Source: Bacteroidales bacterium UBA1197 | Lineage (GTDB): Bacteria > Bacteroidota > Bacteroidia > Bacteroidales > UBA932 | Direction of reading: 5' to 3' | Length of the DNA: 12,588 bases | NCBI GenBank assembly: GCA_002309995.1 | Contig: DBYB01000002.1 | Coordinates: 1,199-13,786 of the forward strand | Shown: positions 12,101 to 12,588 of the stretch, in pieces | Numbering within the stretch: the first letter of the stretch is position 1 | Layout of the letters: each line of letters starts with the position of its first letter | Notes under the pieces: model-generated | The model's input: the letters and a program-made list of their open reading frames with translations, nothing else | Databases searched by the model: none | What the model was told of the DNA's origin: nothing | Position numbers and translations under genes: made by a program

Positions 12101-12588
12101 ATGGGAAAAGTAATCGCGATAGCCAACCAGAAGGGCGGGGTGGGAAAAACCACCACTGCAATCAACCTGGCGGCATCTCTGGCGGCACTTGAGAAAAAAG
12201 TGCTCATAATAGACGCAGACCCGCAGGCCAACACCACCTCGGGGCTGAATTTCTCTCCGGAAGACGACCGTCACCGCAGCCTGTACGAACTGATGGATGG
12301 CTCGATAGACGTAGAAGACGTGCTCATCCAGACCGAGATGGCCGGGCTGCATATGATACCTTCGCACATCAACCTGGTGGGCGTTGAGATAGAAATGATT
12401 AACGACAAGGATCGCGAGTCAGTGCTGCGCCGCGCCATCGCCCCGATACGCGACCGCTACGACTACATCATCATCGACTGCTCGCCTTCGCTCGGCCTCA
12501 TTACCGTCAACACGCTTACGGCGGCCGACTCCGTGATTATTCCCGTCCAGCCCGAGTTCTTCGCCCTCGAGGGCCTCGGCAAGCTGCT
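12101..12588 (+). CDS. parA: ParA/Soj family chromosome-partitioning ATPase, 5' part only
   Basis: ParA dimers bind the nucleoid in the ATP state and move ParB-parS complexes during chromosome segregation. The first 162 residues are visible; the family has about 255, so the gene runs off the right edge with no stop. Diagnostic motifs are the deviant Walker A KGGVGKTT (11-18) with its signature Lys11 and catalytic Lys16, DADPQANTTSG (38-48), and Walker B YIIIDCSPSLG (122-132), followed by IIPVQPEFFALEGL. The lack of an N-terminal HTH extension and the short start before the P-loop fit a chromosomal Soj type and not a plasmid ParA of the long class. A parB gene would be expected to the right, outside the window; I saw no parS site (TGTTTCACGTGAAACA-like) within it. 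Confidence 0.93.
   Translation, partial: MGKVIAIANQKGGVGKTTTAINLAASLAALEKKVLIIDADPQANTTSGLNFSPEDDRHRSLYELMDGSIDVEDVLIQTEMAGLHMIPSHINLVGVEIEMINDKDRESVLRRAIAPIRDRYDYIIIDCSPSLGLITVNTLTAADSVIIPVQPEFFALEGLGKL

Noticed and set aside
12063..12161. A 33-codon N-terminal extension of the lipid kinase
   Set aside because: It runs through both divergent promoters and the 5' end of parA, whereas the family starts just before the IVNP motif at ATG 12062.

Overview
The window reads as a chromosomal segment of a GC-rich member of the Bacteroidota, probably order Bacteroidales; I cannot fix the family. Four things point there. Most intergenic starts carry the TAnnTTTG -7 promoter element of that phylum, and Shine-Dalgarno signals are weak or absent. 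The tmRNA tag begins with Gly, as in Bacteroides and Porphyromonas. There is a periplasmic helix-hairpin-helix protein with a beta-barrel of a kind common in Bacteroidota. The lone E2-like acyltransferase-fold protein also occurs there. Nothing looks like a prophage, IS element, CRISPR array or recent island.

Layout. Positions 1-675 (+) hold the 3' part of kbl, glycine C-acetyltransferase, which converges on ssrA (tmRNA, minus strand, 826-1221) across a 17-bp stem terminator that can serve both. Next, all on the minus strand, come an E2-like protein with no lipoyl domain (1243-2130), a doubtful small ORF (2165-2380), and one tight eight-gene block from 9522 down to 2454. In transcription order the block is fakA, fakB (DegV), a GNAT-fold protein, plsX, acpP, hpt, adk, holA. 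No gap in it exceeds 12 nt and four junctions overlap. Divergent from fakA is an exported HhH/beta-barrel protein (9581-11128, +). It runs tail-to-tail into a lipid kinase of the DagK/YegS family (11118-12062, -), with the last 11 bp shared. The kinase is divergent from a ParA/Soj ATPase (12101 to the window end, +).

How the genes may work together. FakA with FakB makes acyl-phosphate from free fatty acid. PlsX interconverts acyl-phosphate and acyl-ACP. ACP carries the chain. Having all four consecutively suggests a dedicated unit for salvaging or recycling fatty acids into phospholipid, with a GNAT-like enzyme of unknown substrate in the middle. The nearby lipid kinase could supply phosphatidic acid. 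hpt, adk and holA look like housekeeping genes carried on the same transcript.

The most interesting points are this fak-plsX-acp module, -7 boxes lying only 4-6 nt before the start codons of fakA, the lipid kinase and parA (predicted leaderless mRNAs), a palindrome formed by the two divergent promoters of the kinase and parA, and a tmRNA tag that appears to end in Ala-Cys rather than Ala-Ala.
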